Positions 1 through 7,370 of a stretch of 8,554 bases of DNA are shown here, piece after piece; positions within the stretch are counted from its first letter, which is position 1; every line of letters starts with the position of its first letter. The stretch is from Bacteroidota bacterium (lineage in GTDB: Bacteria; Bacteroidota; Bacteroidia; Cytophagales; Cyclobacteriaceae): positions 1-8,554 of the forward strand of contig QGUY01000170.1 in the NCBI GenBank assembly GCA_003242315.1, in the 5' to 3' direction. Under the pieces are notes generated by a model. It was not told where the DNA came from. It saw nothing but the letters and a program-made list of their open reading frames with translations, and made no database searches. Position numbers and translations under genes: made by a program.

Positions 1-1469
1 AGTCTATCCTCCGCTGCCTGTGCCGCTTCGCGGAAGGCAGGGTGATCCGTTCCGACCTTGTTGCTCCATCCCAGGTTCGCCAGGTAGTCACCGATGGTAT
101 ATGGGATAATGAAATAGCCGTCAGCAAGACCCTGCATGAGGGCACTTGCACCCAGGCGGTTTGCACCGTGATCGGAGAAGTTCGCTTCACCCAGGGCATA
201 CAATCCGGGCACTGTCGTCATGAGATTGTAATCAACCCACAGTCCTCCCATCGTATAGTGAACGGCGGGATAGATCATCATCGGCACTTCGTACGGATCA
301 TCTCCGGTAATCTGTTTGTACATGTCGAACAGGTTACCATACTTGGCCGAAATGACTTTTCTTCCGTCGCGTTTCAGTGCATCAGCGAAGTCGAGGAATA
401 CAGCAAGTCCCGTAGCACCTACGCCCCGTCCCTCGTCGCATACGTACTTTGCGTTTCGCGATGCAACGTCGCGTGGCACAAGGTTCCCGAATGAAGGATA
501 CTTACGCTCGAGGAAATAATCTCGTTCGCTTTCGGGAATCTTGACCGCGTCAGCTGCCTTGAGACCCTTAATCGGGGTCTTGGGAACCCACACGCGCCCG
601 TCGTTGCGCAGCGACTCCGACATGAGCGTCAGCTTCGACTGGTGATTTCCGGTTACCGGTATACACGTCGGGTGGATCTGTGTAAAGCAGGGATTGCCGA
701 ACAACGCGCCCCTCTTGTGGGCACGCCATATTGCAGTAGCGTTGGATCCCTTCGCGTTCGTCGAGAGATAGAAGACGTTGCCATATCCACCGGTACAAAG
801 CAACACGGCATGCGCGCTGTGCGCTTCAATCTTTCCGGTGATGAGATCTCTGGTTATGATACCACGCGCAATGCCATCGACAACAACGAGGTCGAGCATT
901 TCGGTCCGTGGATACATCTTTATCTTCCCCGCGGCGATCTGACGGTTGAGTGCACCGTATGCACCCAGCAACAATTGCTGACCGGTTTGTCCGCGTGCGT
1001 AAAACGTCCGCGACACTTGCGCACCACCGAAAGAGCGGTTGTCGAGAAGACCACCATATTCACGTGCAAAGGGCACGCCCTGTGCTACGCATTGGTCAAT
1101 AATGTTTACGCTGACTTCCGCGAGGCGGTAAACGTTGGCTTCGCGTGCGCGGTAGTCGCCTCCTTTTACTGTATCGTAAAACAACCGGTAAACACTGTCA
1201 CCGTCGTTACGATAATTTTTCGCAGCGTTGATACCCCCTTGTGCCGCGATACTGTGTGCCCTTCGGGGGCTATCCTGAAAGCAGAATGCCTTGACGTTGT
1301 ATCCCAGTTCCGCAAGCGAGGCGGCCGCCGATGACCCTGCGAGTCCGGTACCCACCACAATAATCTCATACTTTCGCTTGTTAGCGGGGTTGACGAGTTT
1401 AAGGTTGAACTTATGCTTCGTCCATTTCTCCGCTATCGGTCCTTCAGGAATTTTGGAATCTAATTTCAT
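1..1469 (-). CDS. sdhA: Succinate dehydrogenase/fumarate reductase flavoprotein subunit, C-terminus cut by window edge
   Basis: Flavoprotein subunit of respiratory complex II. It oxidises succinate to fumarate at a covalently bound FAD and passes electrons to the iron-sulfur subunit on the cytoplasmic side of the membrane. I translated 489 codons without a stop from ATG 1469 to the left edge. The dinucleotide-binding motif VGTGLAG is at residues 39-45. AHSIAAQGGIN (71-81) carries His72, the likely FAD attachment site. The substrate-site blocks are IHPT (265-268), SESLRNDGR (284-292), the RDVASR block with Arg333, HYTMGG (404-409) and GANRLGASAL (435-444). Complete homologues are roughly 600-670 residues, so about 150 C-terminal residues lie outside. 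The gene starts 42 bases after sdhC on the same strand, with no terminator between, so the two are probably one transcript; sdhB would be expected next. No Shine-Dalgarno is seen before the ATG, which is usual in Bacteroidota. Confidence 0.95.
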   Translation of the reverse strand, partial: MKLDSKIPEGPIAEKWTKHKFNLKLVNPANKRKYEIIVVGTGLAGSSAAASLAELGYNVKAFCFQDSPRRAHSIAAQGGINAAKNYRNDGDSVYRLFYDTVKGGDYRAREANVYRLAEVSVNIIDQCVAQGVPFAREYGGLLDNRSFGGAQVSRTFYARGQTGQQLLLGAYGALNRQIAAGKIKMYPRTEMLDLVVVDGIARGIITRDLITGKIEAHSAHAVLLCTGGYGNVFYLSTNAKGSNATAIWRAHKRGALFGNPCFTQIHPTCIPVTGNHQSKLTLMSESLRNDGRVWVPKTPIKGLKAADAVKIPESERDYFLERKYPSFGNLVPRDVASRNAKYVCDEGRGVGATGLAVFLDFADALKRDGRKVISAKYGNLFDMYKQITGDDPYEVPMMIYPAVHYTMGGLWVDYNLMTTVPGLYALGEANFSDHGANRLGASALMQGLADGYFIIPYTIGDYLANLGWSNKVGTDHPAFREAAQAAEDR

Positions 1470-1511
1470 GTGTAGGTTCGCCGTATCGAATAGGTTATTG
1501 TTGTGCCGTTC

Positions 1512-2189
1512 TCATCTCCATGTAAACATGAGAATGGGGATAAGCGCAAACATGGCGGGAACGATTATGGCAAACGCCCTGCCGACAAACTTAATGGTGC
1601 CGTTATACTTCACGTGGTGCAGTCCCAGCGTTTGAAACGCGCTGGCAAACCCGTGCCACAGGTGAAACGCGAGCAAGAGCATGCTCACTACATACAATGC
1701 CACATACCACGAGCGTGTAAACGCCTGCGCCACCACTGAATACAAATCCTTTACTTCCTGACCGTCATACGTCACATGGTTGATACCACCCCAGTGCATC
1801 ACAGCCCAGAAGTCTCGCATGTGAATGACAATAAAGATGAAAATGAAAGTTCCCAGTATTCCCATATTGCGGGATGTCCAGTGCGAAGAGTTCTTAACCA
1901 CCTGGTACCCCACCTTACCACGTGCAGCCCGGTTTCTTGCTGTGAGGATCGCCGACCAGACCACGTGAACGAGGATTGAAATGTAGAGTACGTACGAGAT
2001 CAGCATGATCAGCGGGTTGGTCGTCATGAACTCCGCGTAAAGGTTGAAGGCACGCCCGCCATCCGACTTAAGCAACTGAAGGTTTCCTATGAGATGTACA
2101 ACAAGGAAAACGATCAAAAAAAGTCCGGTCAGGGCCATGACCAGTTTTCTTCCATTTAAACTGGAAAAAAGGCTTGTAAACCAATTCAT
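1512..2189 (-). CDS. sdhC: Succinate dehydrogenase cytochrome b subunit (b558 type)
   Basis: Membrane anchor of complex II. It binds haem and carries electrons from the iron-sulfur subunit to the quinone. The protein has 225 residues, the usual size for the single-anchor b558 family in which one five-helix protein replaces SdhC plus SdhD. Five hydrophobic stretches are visible at about residues 16-38, 60-85, 108-130, 160-185 and 203-223. Histidines inside or at the ends of helices are candidate haem ligands: His32 (VHLIGN), His75, His123 (VIHMRDFW), and His176 or His179 (FHLWHG). Both the fold and the histidine pattern suggest two haems. The start MNWFTSLFSSLNGRK places a short amphipathic stretch before helix 1, as in homologues. 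It is the first gene of the sdh unit, with a Bacteroidota-type promoter about 32 bases upstream of its ATG. The family is clear; the exact haem ligands are inferred. Confidence 0.95.
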   Translation of the reverse strand: MNWFTSLFSSLNGRKLVMALTGLFLIVFLVVHLIGNLQLLKSDGGRAFNLYAEFMTTNPLIMLISYVLYISILVHVVWSAILTARNRAARGKVGYQVVKNSSHWTSRNMGILGTFIFIFIVIHMRDFWAVMHWGGINHVTYDGQEVKDLYSVVAQAFTRSWYVALYVVSMLLLAFHLWHGFASAFQTLGLHHVKYNGTIKFVGRAFAIIVPAMFALIPILMFTWR

Positions 2190-2221
2190 ATCAAGCTTTC
2201 TGCGGAAAATTCAGACGGTGC

Positions 2222-2252
2222 CAAAAATAGCCCCGGAAGCTTTACTAAACAA
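2222..2252 (-). promoter_or_regulatory. Predicted Bacteroidota-type promoter of the sdhCA unit
   Basis: Read on the minus strand, TTG at 2252-2250 is followed after exactly 20 bases by TATTTTTG (2229-2222). The latter is a full match to the Bacteroidota -7 element TAnnTTTG, and the spacing fits the known -33/-7 arrangement. The -7 element ends 32 bases before the sdhC ATG, which predicts a short leader of about 25 bases. It lies downstream of the small frame at 2296-2409, so sdhC can be transcribed independently of it. The assignment rests on consensus and position only. Confidence 0.6.
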
Positions 2253-2295
2253 TTACAGTGTATTATTTCAGGCATTTAGACGCGCCAGGCCAGGA

Positions 2296-2409
2296 TCAGC
2301 CTGCTATCCATTCGGCGAGAACGAAAATGAGCGTGATCACCACGGCCATAACCAGCAGAAACCACTCTTTGCGTGCGAAACGCACTATAGCATGTATAAG
2401 CTTTTTCAT
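2296..2409 (-). CDS. Small single-span membrane protein, 37 residues, function unknown
   Basis: A short frame from ATG 2409 to TGA at 2298-2296, below common ORF length cut-offs. The product starts MKKLIHAIVRFARKEW and continues with an uninterrupted hydrophobic segment (about residues 17-32, FLLVMAVVITLIFVLA), ending EWIAG. This is the layout of a small membrane protein: a positively charged N-terminal segment (K2, K3, R10, R13, K14), one helix, and tryptophans at both membrane borders (W16, W34), predicting N-in topology. A TAA lies in frame 12 bases before the ATG, so the start is ATG or the adjacent GTG. It is 106 bases upstream of sdhC on the same strand. I do not recognise a family. A role near complex II is only suggested by position, and a chance frame cannot be excluded, although the composition is far from random. 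Confidence 0.5.
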   Translation of the reverse strand: MKKLIHAIVRFARKEWFLLVMAVVITLIFVLAEWIAG

Positions 2410-2543
2410 CACTTTGGCTTATGCCATGGCTACCTTCTATTATCGCGCCAATCTCCCACATACCCTGATTTTCAGCCAGTTAAATTTTGTACCAATCTAG
2501 TAAATTGTCTAATACAAAGACTCAAGTATCATTTTGGGAGGTT

Positions 2544-2570
2544 TTCCGGTATTCGAATGGCTTGCCGGAA
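2544..2570. repeat. Inverted repeat in the dnaE upstream region
   Basis: TTCCGG (2544-2549) and CCGGAA (2565-2570) form a perfect 6-base inverted repeat around a 15-base centre, which itself contains the palindrome ATTCGAAT (2551-2558). It sits 75-101 bases before the dnaE start, in a 235-base divergent spacer (2410-2644) where I saw no other gene and no clear TAnnTTTG promoter for dnaE. It could be an operator or a leader hairpin, or chance; the stem is short. Confidence 0.25.
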
Positions 2571-2644
2571 GGGGTCAATTCTTCGAAATTTTAAGCAAAA
2601 ACCGCTGTTTTTTCCCAATCTTGTGACCGTAATACCCCACTACG

Positions 2645-5600
2645 ATGTACCTGATTTTCGATACCGAAACTACTGGCATACCTCATAATAAAACGGCGCC
2701 TATAACCGACCTCGACAACTGGCCGAGGCTGGTGCAGATCGCCTGGCAGCTCCATGATAACCGGGGGAAACTCCTCGCCCGGCATAATTATATCGTCAGA
2801 CCCGACGGCTTCGACATACCTTATAACGCCCAGCAGATTCACGGCATCTCTACCAAGCGAGCTCTGGAAGAAGGGATACCCCTCGGTCAAGTAATGGACA
2901 CCCTTCTGGCGGATGTGCAACGCACACGCCTTTTGGTGGGACATAATATTGAGTTTGACAAAGCCATCATCGGCGCAGAATTGATCCGCCTGAATCTCGA
3001 CCCGCAGGCCATACTCCAGGTGGAAGCCCTGGACACCGGTGTCGTATCAACGAACTATTGCCAGCTCTCAGGTGGCATTGGCGGCAAACTCAAGATGCCG
3101 CGTCTTACGGAACTCCATGAGAAACTCTTTGGTGTTGGATTTTCCGATGCACACGACGCGTGTTACGATGTCGACGCCACTGCGCGATGCTTTTTCGGGC
3201 TGATGCATGTGAACGTGGTAATGCCTCTCGATGGCACGCCACTTTCTGAGATCGAATATGAAAAGCCCGACCTTGACGTGGCCAACTTCGCGCGACGCGA
3301 AACGGCAAAGGCCAGTGTAACGACTACCACCGCCAGTGCGGCGGACCTCAGTGAAAAGATCTTCTGTCACCTCCACACGCATTCCCAGTTTTCAGTATTG
3401 CAGGCAACGCCCGACATAAAAGCCATGGTGTCGAAAGCAAAGGAGCTTAACATGAAGGCTCTCGCACTTACCGACATCGGGAACATGTACGGCGCATTCA
3501 AGTTTGTAAGGGAAGCGCTCAATCAGGACATCAAACCGATCGTAGGATGTGAAGTTTTTGTCGCGGAAGAACGCCTAAAGCTGAAGTTCACAAAAGACAA
3601 TCCCGACAAACGTTATTCACAAGTTCTTCTTGCGAAAAACAAGAATGGCTACTACAACCTGGCGCGATTGTGTTCGCTGGGCTTTACGGAAGGGCTTTAT
3701 GGCATCTATCCGAGGGTTGATAAAGCATTGATAACGCAATATCGCGAAGGCCTGATTGCAACCACCGGTAACCTTACCAGCGAAGTGCCTTACCTCATTC
3801 TCAACGTGGGTGAACGACGGGCAGAAGAAGCATTCCGTTGGTGGCTGGAACTTTTTGGCGACGACTTCTACATCGAACTCAACCGTCACGGCATTCCGCA
3901 GGAAGATCACGTTAACGATGTCCTCCTGAGGTTCGCGGCGAAATACAACGTAAAATATTTTCCTGCCAACGAAGCCTTTTACCTTGACGTCAGTGAATCT
4001 GACGCCCACGATGTTCTGCTTTGCATTAAGGAGGGTGAGTTCCGATCCACACCTATCGGTCAAGGACGCGGTCATCGTTACGGCCTGCCCAACAACCAAT
4101 ATTACTTCAAGTCGGCAGAAGAAATGAAGGCCGCCTTCTCCGATCTGCCGGAAGCATTCGACACGATCGAGGAAATTCTCAACAAAGTAGAGACCTACTC
4201 TCTCGAACGCGATGTCCTTCTTCCCCGTTTCGACATTCCGCCTGAATTCAAAAGCGAAGATGAATATCTGCGCTACCTCACCTATGAGGGTGCGAAAAAA
4301 CGGTACGGGGAAATCACTGAAGAAATACGCGCGCGACTCGACTTCGAACTGGACACCATTCAAAAGACAGGATACCCGGGCTACTTCCTCATCGTGCAGG
4401 ACCTGACTTCAAAGGCGCGCGAGCTGGGCGTGGCCGTCGGTCCCGGTCGCGGTTCAGCCGCAGGTTCCGCGGTAGCATACTGTATTGGGATCACGAACGT
4501 CGATCCGATCAAGTACAACCTGCTGTTCGAGCGCTTCCTCAATCCGGATCGCGTTTCAATGCCCGATATCGATATCGACTTCGACGATGAAGGCCGCGAC
4601 AAGGTGCTGCGTTATGTGATTGAAAAGTATGGTAAGTCGCAGGTGGCACAGATCATCACCTACGGTACCATGGCGGCAAAGTCGTCTATTCGCGATTGCG
4701 CGCGCGTCATGGAATTGCCGCTGTCCGAGGCCAACACGCTGGCGAAGCTGGTTCCGGAGCGCCCTGGCACGTCGTTGCAGACAGCTTTTGAAGAAGTTCG
4801 GGAGCTTGACGAGATCCGGAAGGGTGATAACCTCGCAGCGCAGGTGCTTAAGCAGGCTGTTGTCCTCGAAGGTTCGGTACGCAACACCGGTACGCACGCG
4901 TGCGGTGTGATCATCACGCCCGACGAGCTGATGAAGTTTGTGCCGGTAGCGACCGCGAAGGACTCCGACATGCTTGTCACACAATTCGACAACAGCGTCG
5001 TCGAAAGCGCCGGGCTGCTGAAGATGGATTTTCTGGGGCTTACGACGCTCACGATCATCCGGACAGCGCTCAACAACATTAAGAAGAGCAGAGGCATCGA
5101 AATCAACATTGATGAAGTACCTCTCGATGATCCGGCTACCTATGCGTTGTTCCAACGTGGAGAAACTGCGGGGACGTTTCAGTTTGAAAGTCCCGGTATG
5201 CAGAAGTATCTGCGTCAACTGAAGCCCGACAAGTTTGCCGACCTCATCGCGATGAACGCGTTGTACCGGCCGGGACCGATGGAATACATTCCGACCTTCA
5301 TCAATCGCAAGCACGGCCGCGAACCGATCACGTACGACCTGCCGGACATGGAGGAATACCTCGCGGAAACGTACGGCATCACCGTTTATCAGGAACAGGT
5401 GATGTTGCTTTCGCAACGTCTTGCCGGATTCAGCAAGGGCGATGCCGACGTGTTGCGAAAGGCGATGGGTAAAAAGCAGAAGGCAGTTCTCGATAAGATG
5501 AAAGACAAATTCATCGAAGGCTGCATTCGCAACGGTCATCCTAAAGAAATCTGCGAAAAGATCTGGAGCGATTGGGAAGCGTTCGCACAATATGCGTTCA

Positions 5601-6826
5601 ACAAATCGCACTCAACGTGCTACTCGCTCGTGGCATATCATACCGCCTACCTCAAGGCCAATTATCCGGCCGAGTACATGGCAGCGGTGTTGACACACTC
5701 ACAGGACAATCTCGATAATGTTACGTTCTTCATCGAAGAATGTCGCAATATGGGCATCCGCGTTTTGGGACCCCATATCAACGAATCAGGTGTTTACTTT
5801 GAAGTGAACCAGGCAGGCGAAATTCGCTTTGGACTGGGTGCCATCAAGGGCGCAGGAGAGGCGGCGGTTGAGTCAATCATCCAGGAACGCGAACAACACG
5901 GACCTTTTGCCGACATCTTCGACTTTGCGCTTCGTGTCAATCCCCGTGCTGTCAACAAGAAGACATTTGAGTGCCTGGCGTTGTCGGGTGCTTTTGATTG
6001 CTTCCCCGGTGTTCATCGCCGCCAGTATGTGTACTCAAACAATGGCGAACCGAGCCTCATCGAGAAGGCCATCAAGTTCGCTGCGCGTATGCAGCAGGAA
6101 GCGGCAAGCGCACAGGTAAGTTTGTTTGGTGGTGGCAGCGCCACACCTATGCCGAAACCCAGAATCGATCCCGTCGAACCTTTTAACGACATTGAGAAAC
6201 TCAACCTGGAGAAAGAAGTAGTTGGCATTTACATTTCCGGACACCCGCTCGACAATTTTCGATTCGAGCTTGAATCATTTTCAAATGCTCAGTGCAGTCT
6301 CCTGGTTGATCTCGAAAAACTCGAAGGAAGGGAACTAAAACTCGGCGGCATTGTCTCACAGGTTGATCACCGCACGACGAAGACAGGGAAACCATTTGGT
6401 CGCTTCACGCTGGAAGACTACAGCGGCAGCTTTACCTTCACCCTGTTTGGAGAGGATTACCTGAAGCACAGGAACTACATGAACATTGGGTGGTTCCTTT
6501 TCGTCGAAGGGGCCGTGGTCAGAAAGCAGTGGGGAGACCAGAGCCTGGAATTCAGGATACGCAACATCGACCTGCTGAACGAAATCGGAGTCAAGCGCAG
6601 CAAAGGATTGCAGGTAAAGGTTAGTGCCGCCGACCTTACCACGGACGTCATAGAAAACATCGAAAAGGTGTGCCAGGACTTTAAAGGCGAAGTGCCGCTC
6701 TACCTGAGAATTACGGACGGGGGCGACGTTACCCTGGAACTTTTGTCCCGAAAGTATCGTATTAGTCCGGTCAACGACATGGTGAAACGGATGAAAAAGG
6801 TAGCCGAGGTCGACGTAATGTTTTAG
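2645..6826 (+). CDS. dnaE: DNA polymerase III alpha subunit with fused N-terminal DEDDh proofreading exonuclease
   Basis: Replicative DNA polymerase of 1393 residues, about 230 longer than a plain DnaE. Residues 1-185 form a DnaQ-like 3'-5' exonuclease: FDTETTG (D6, E8), HNIEFD (D105) and HDACYD (H170, D175), so all five DEDDh residues are present. A linker rich in T, A and S (about 186-237) leads to a PHP domain (238-515) with HLHTHS at 242-247. The polymerase core follows, with PGRGSAAGS (600-608), PDIDID with the catalytic pair D641 and D643, and the third aspartate D795 in KMDFLG. Then come a helix-hairpin-helix (GLGAIKGAGE, 1063-1072), a clamp-binding motif QVSLF (1157-1161), and an OB fold (about 1230-1310). 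The start is firm: a TAA lies in frame 12 bases before the ATG, and residue 1 begins the first strand of the exonuclease fold. Most metal ligands of the PHP domain are replaced, which fits proofreading by the fused exonuclease. trxA follows after 120 bases. Confidence 0.96.
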   Translation: MYLIFDTETTGIPHNKTAPITDLDNWPRLVQIAWQLHDNRGKLLARHNYIVRPDGFDIPYNAQQIHGISTKRALEEGIPLGQVMDTLLADVQRTRLLVGHNIEFDKAIIGAELIRLNLDPQAILQVEALDTGVVSTNYCQLSGGIGGKLKMPRLTELHEKLFGVGFSDAHDACYDVDATARCFFGLMHVNVVMPLDGTPLSEIEYEKPDLDVANFARRETAKASVTTTTASAADLSEKIFCHLHTHSQFSVLQATPDIKAMVSKAKELNMKALALTDIGNMYGAFKFVREALNQDIKPIVGCEVFVAEERLKLKFTKDNPDKRYSQVLLAKNKNGYYNLARLCSLGFTEGLYGIYPRVDKALITQYREGLIATTGNLTSEVPYLILNVGERRAEEAFRWWLELFGDDFYIELNRHGIPQEDHVNDVLLRFAAKYNVKYFPANEAFYLDVSESDAHDVLLCIKEGEFRSTPIGQGRGHRYGLPNNQYYFKSAEEMKAAFSDLPEAFDTIEEILNKVETYSLERDVLLPRFDIPPEFKSEDEYLRYLTYEGAKKRYGEITEEIRARLDFELDTIQKTGYPGYFLIVQDLTSKARELGVAVGPGRGSAAGSAVAYCIGITNVDPIKYNLLFERFLNPDRVSMPDIDIDFDDEGRDKVLRYVIEKYGKSQVAQIITYGTMAAKSSIRDCARVMELPLSEANTLAKLVPERPGTSLQTAFEEVRELDEIRKGDNLAAQVLKQAVVLEGSVRNTGTHACGVIITPDELMKFVPVATAKDSDMLVTQFDNSVVESAGLLKMDFLGLTTLTIIRTALNNIKKSRGIEINIDEVPLDDPATYALFQRGETAGTFQFESPGMQKYLRQLKPDKFADLIAMNALYRPGPMEYIPTFINRKHGREPITYDLPDMEEYLAETYGITVYQEQVMLLSQRLAGFSKGDADVLRKAMGKKQKAVLDKMKDKFIEGCIRNGHPKEICEKIWSDWEAFAQYAFNKSHSTCYSLVAYHTAYLKANYPAEYMAAVLTHSQDNLDNVTFFIEECRNMGIRVLGPHINESGVYFEVNQAGEIRFGLGAIKGAGEAAVESIIQEREQHGPFADIFDFALRVNPRAVNKKTFECLALSGAFDCFPGVHRRQYVYSNNGEPSLIEKAIKFAARMQQEAASAQVSLFGGGSATPMPKPRIDPVEPFNDIEKLNLEKEVVGIYISGHPLDNFRFELESFSNAQCSLLVDLEKLEGRELKLGGIVSQVDHRTTKTGKPFGRFTLEDYSGSFTFTLFGEDYLKHRNYMNIGWFLFVEGAVVRKQWGDQSLEFRIRNIDLLNEIGVKRSKGLQVKVSAADLTTDVIENIEKVCQDFKGEVPLYLRITDGGDVTLELLSRKYRISPVNDMVKRMKKVAEVDVMF

Positions 6827-6864
6827 GATGTAAGGGCTTGGACTTTGAGTGCAAATCTTTCATC

Positions 6865-6893
6865 TTTGAACTTATGCCGGGCGGCTTATGTTG
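6865..6893 (+). promoter_or_regulatory. Possible trxA promoter
   Basis: TTTG (6865-6868) is followed after 18 bases by TATGTTG (6887-6893), which resembles the Bacteroidota -33/-7 pair but lacks one T of TAnnTTTG. It would give a leader of about 45 bases before the trxA ATG at 6947. An alternative TTTG at 6907-6910 has no good partner. trxA may also be read through from dnaE, since no terminator is seen in the 120-base gap. Confidence 0.3.
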
Positions 6894-6946
6894 AACCATA
6901 AAAGCTTTTGAAAGCTCGAATAAACTAACCTTTAATACGTACTCTG

Positions 6947-7270
6947 ATGGGTAAGACTATTGAACTAAACGACTCGAATTTTGATCAGGTCGTAAACTCG
7001 GACAAACCTGTTCTGGTCGATTTTTGGGCCGAATGGTGCGGACCGTGTAAGATGATCGGTCCGTTAGTGGAAGAACTGGCCGGCGAATATGAAGGCAAGG
7101 CCGTGATTGCCAAACTCAATGTGGATGAAAATCCGGATGTAACCGCCCGGTATGGCATCCGCAACATTCCGACACTCCTGGTATTTAAGAACGGCCAGAT
7201 CGTCGATAAGCAGGTTGGCGCCGTGCCCAAATCCGTCCTGGCACAGAAGCTCGAAGCTCAGGTTGCCTGA
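6947..7270 (+). CDS. trxA: Thioredoxin
   Basis: Cytoplasmic thiol-disulfide reductant. Its dithiol reduces target proteins such as ribonucleotide reductase and is recharged by thioredoxin reductase. The 107-residue length is that of classic TrxA, and no signal peptide is present. The active site is W30-C31-G32-P33-C34, preceded by the buried acid D25 in VDFWAEW. The cis-proline is P75 in NIPT, and the C-terminal FKNGQIVDKQVG strand-turn (80-91) is typical. It lies directly after dnaE on the same strand. I recall this neighbour pair in other Bacteroidota, but it needs a genome comparison. Downstream there is a short repeat region and a strong terminator. Confidence 0.96.
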   Translation: MGKTIELNDSNFDQVVNSDKPVLVDFWAEWCGPCKMIGPLVEELAGEYEGKAVIAKLNVDENPDVTARYGIRNIPTLLVFKNGQIVDKQVGAVPKSVLAQKLEAQVA

Positions 7271-7272
7271 CC

Positions 7273-7300
7273 TGAAGCAGAACAGGTGAAGTAGAACATG
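7273..7300. repeat. Imperfect tandem duplication of 14 bases after trxA
   Basis: TGAAGCAGAACAGG (7273-7286) is followed directly by TGAAGTAGAACATG (7287-7300), with 12 of 14 bases identical. It begins three bases after the trxA stop codon and overlaps a weak hairpin. It is probably a small local duplication in the 3' untranslated region. Confidence 0.5.
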
Positions 7301-7311
7301 TTCGCTTCGCC
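7285..7311 (+). other. Imperfect hairpin in the trxA 3' region
   Basis: GGTGAAG (7285-7291) can pair with CTTCGCC (7305-7311), using one G-U wobble in RNA. The enclosed segment contains the 10-base palindrome GAACATGTTC (7294-7303). There is no T-tract after it, so it is not itself a standard terminator. It might protect the mRNA end or be incidental. Confidence 0.3.
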
Positions 7312-7330
7312 CTGGAAATACGAAAACATT

Positions 7331-7362
7331 AAAAAGGTGCCTGCTTTACAGGCACCTTTTTT
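7331..7362. terminator. Bidirectional intrinsic terminator between trxA and the esterase gene
   Basis: GGTGCCTG (7336-7343) and CAGGCACC (7349-7356) form a perfect 8-base GC-rich stem around the loop CTTTA (7344-7348). Five A bases (7331-7335) lie before the stem and six T bases (7357-7362) after it. This gives a U-tract on either strand and can lengthen the stem to 13 pairs. It ends the plus-strand trxA transcript and lies 8 bases beyond the stop codon of the convergent minus-strand gene, so it serves both. Confidence 0.92.
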
Positions 7363-7370
7363 GCTCCCCC

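Noticed and set aside
642..1334. Plus-strand open frame of 230 codons
   Set aside because: It is antisense to sdhA, whose translation there contains all the expected flavoprotein motifs; the plus-strand product is rich in Cys, Arg and Val and resembles nothing.
2193..2243. AAGCTTT repeated at 2193-2199 and 2237-2243 around the sdhC promoter
   Set aside because: Seven bases in AT-rich spacer DNA, likely chance; a similar sequence also occurs before trxA.
2492..2518. Possible minus-strand promoter for the small membrane protein (TTTG and TAGATTGG)
   Set aside because: The spacing is only 15 bases and the -7 element has a mismatch; too weak to list as a feature.
2089..2688. Plus-strand open frame of 199 codons spanning the sdhC/dnaE spacer
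   Set aside because: It overlaps the start of sdhC on the opposite strand and the start of dnaE in another frame; the product has low-complexity, non-protein-like composition.
3617..4363. Minus-strand open frame of 248 codons
   Set aside because: It is opposite the PHP and early polymerase part of dnaE and has no domain signature.
4556..5611. Long open frame of 351 codons on the minus strand inside dnaE
   Set aside because: It lies wholly opposite the catalytic core of dnaE, its translation shows no recognisable motif, and it is rich in Arg, His and Val as expected for the antisense of a conserved gene.
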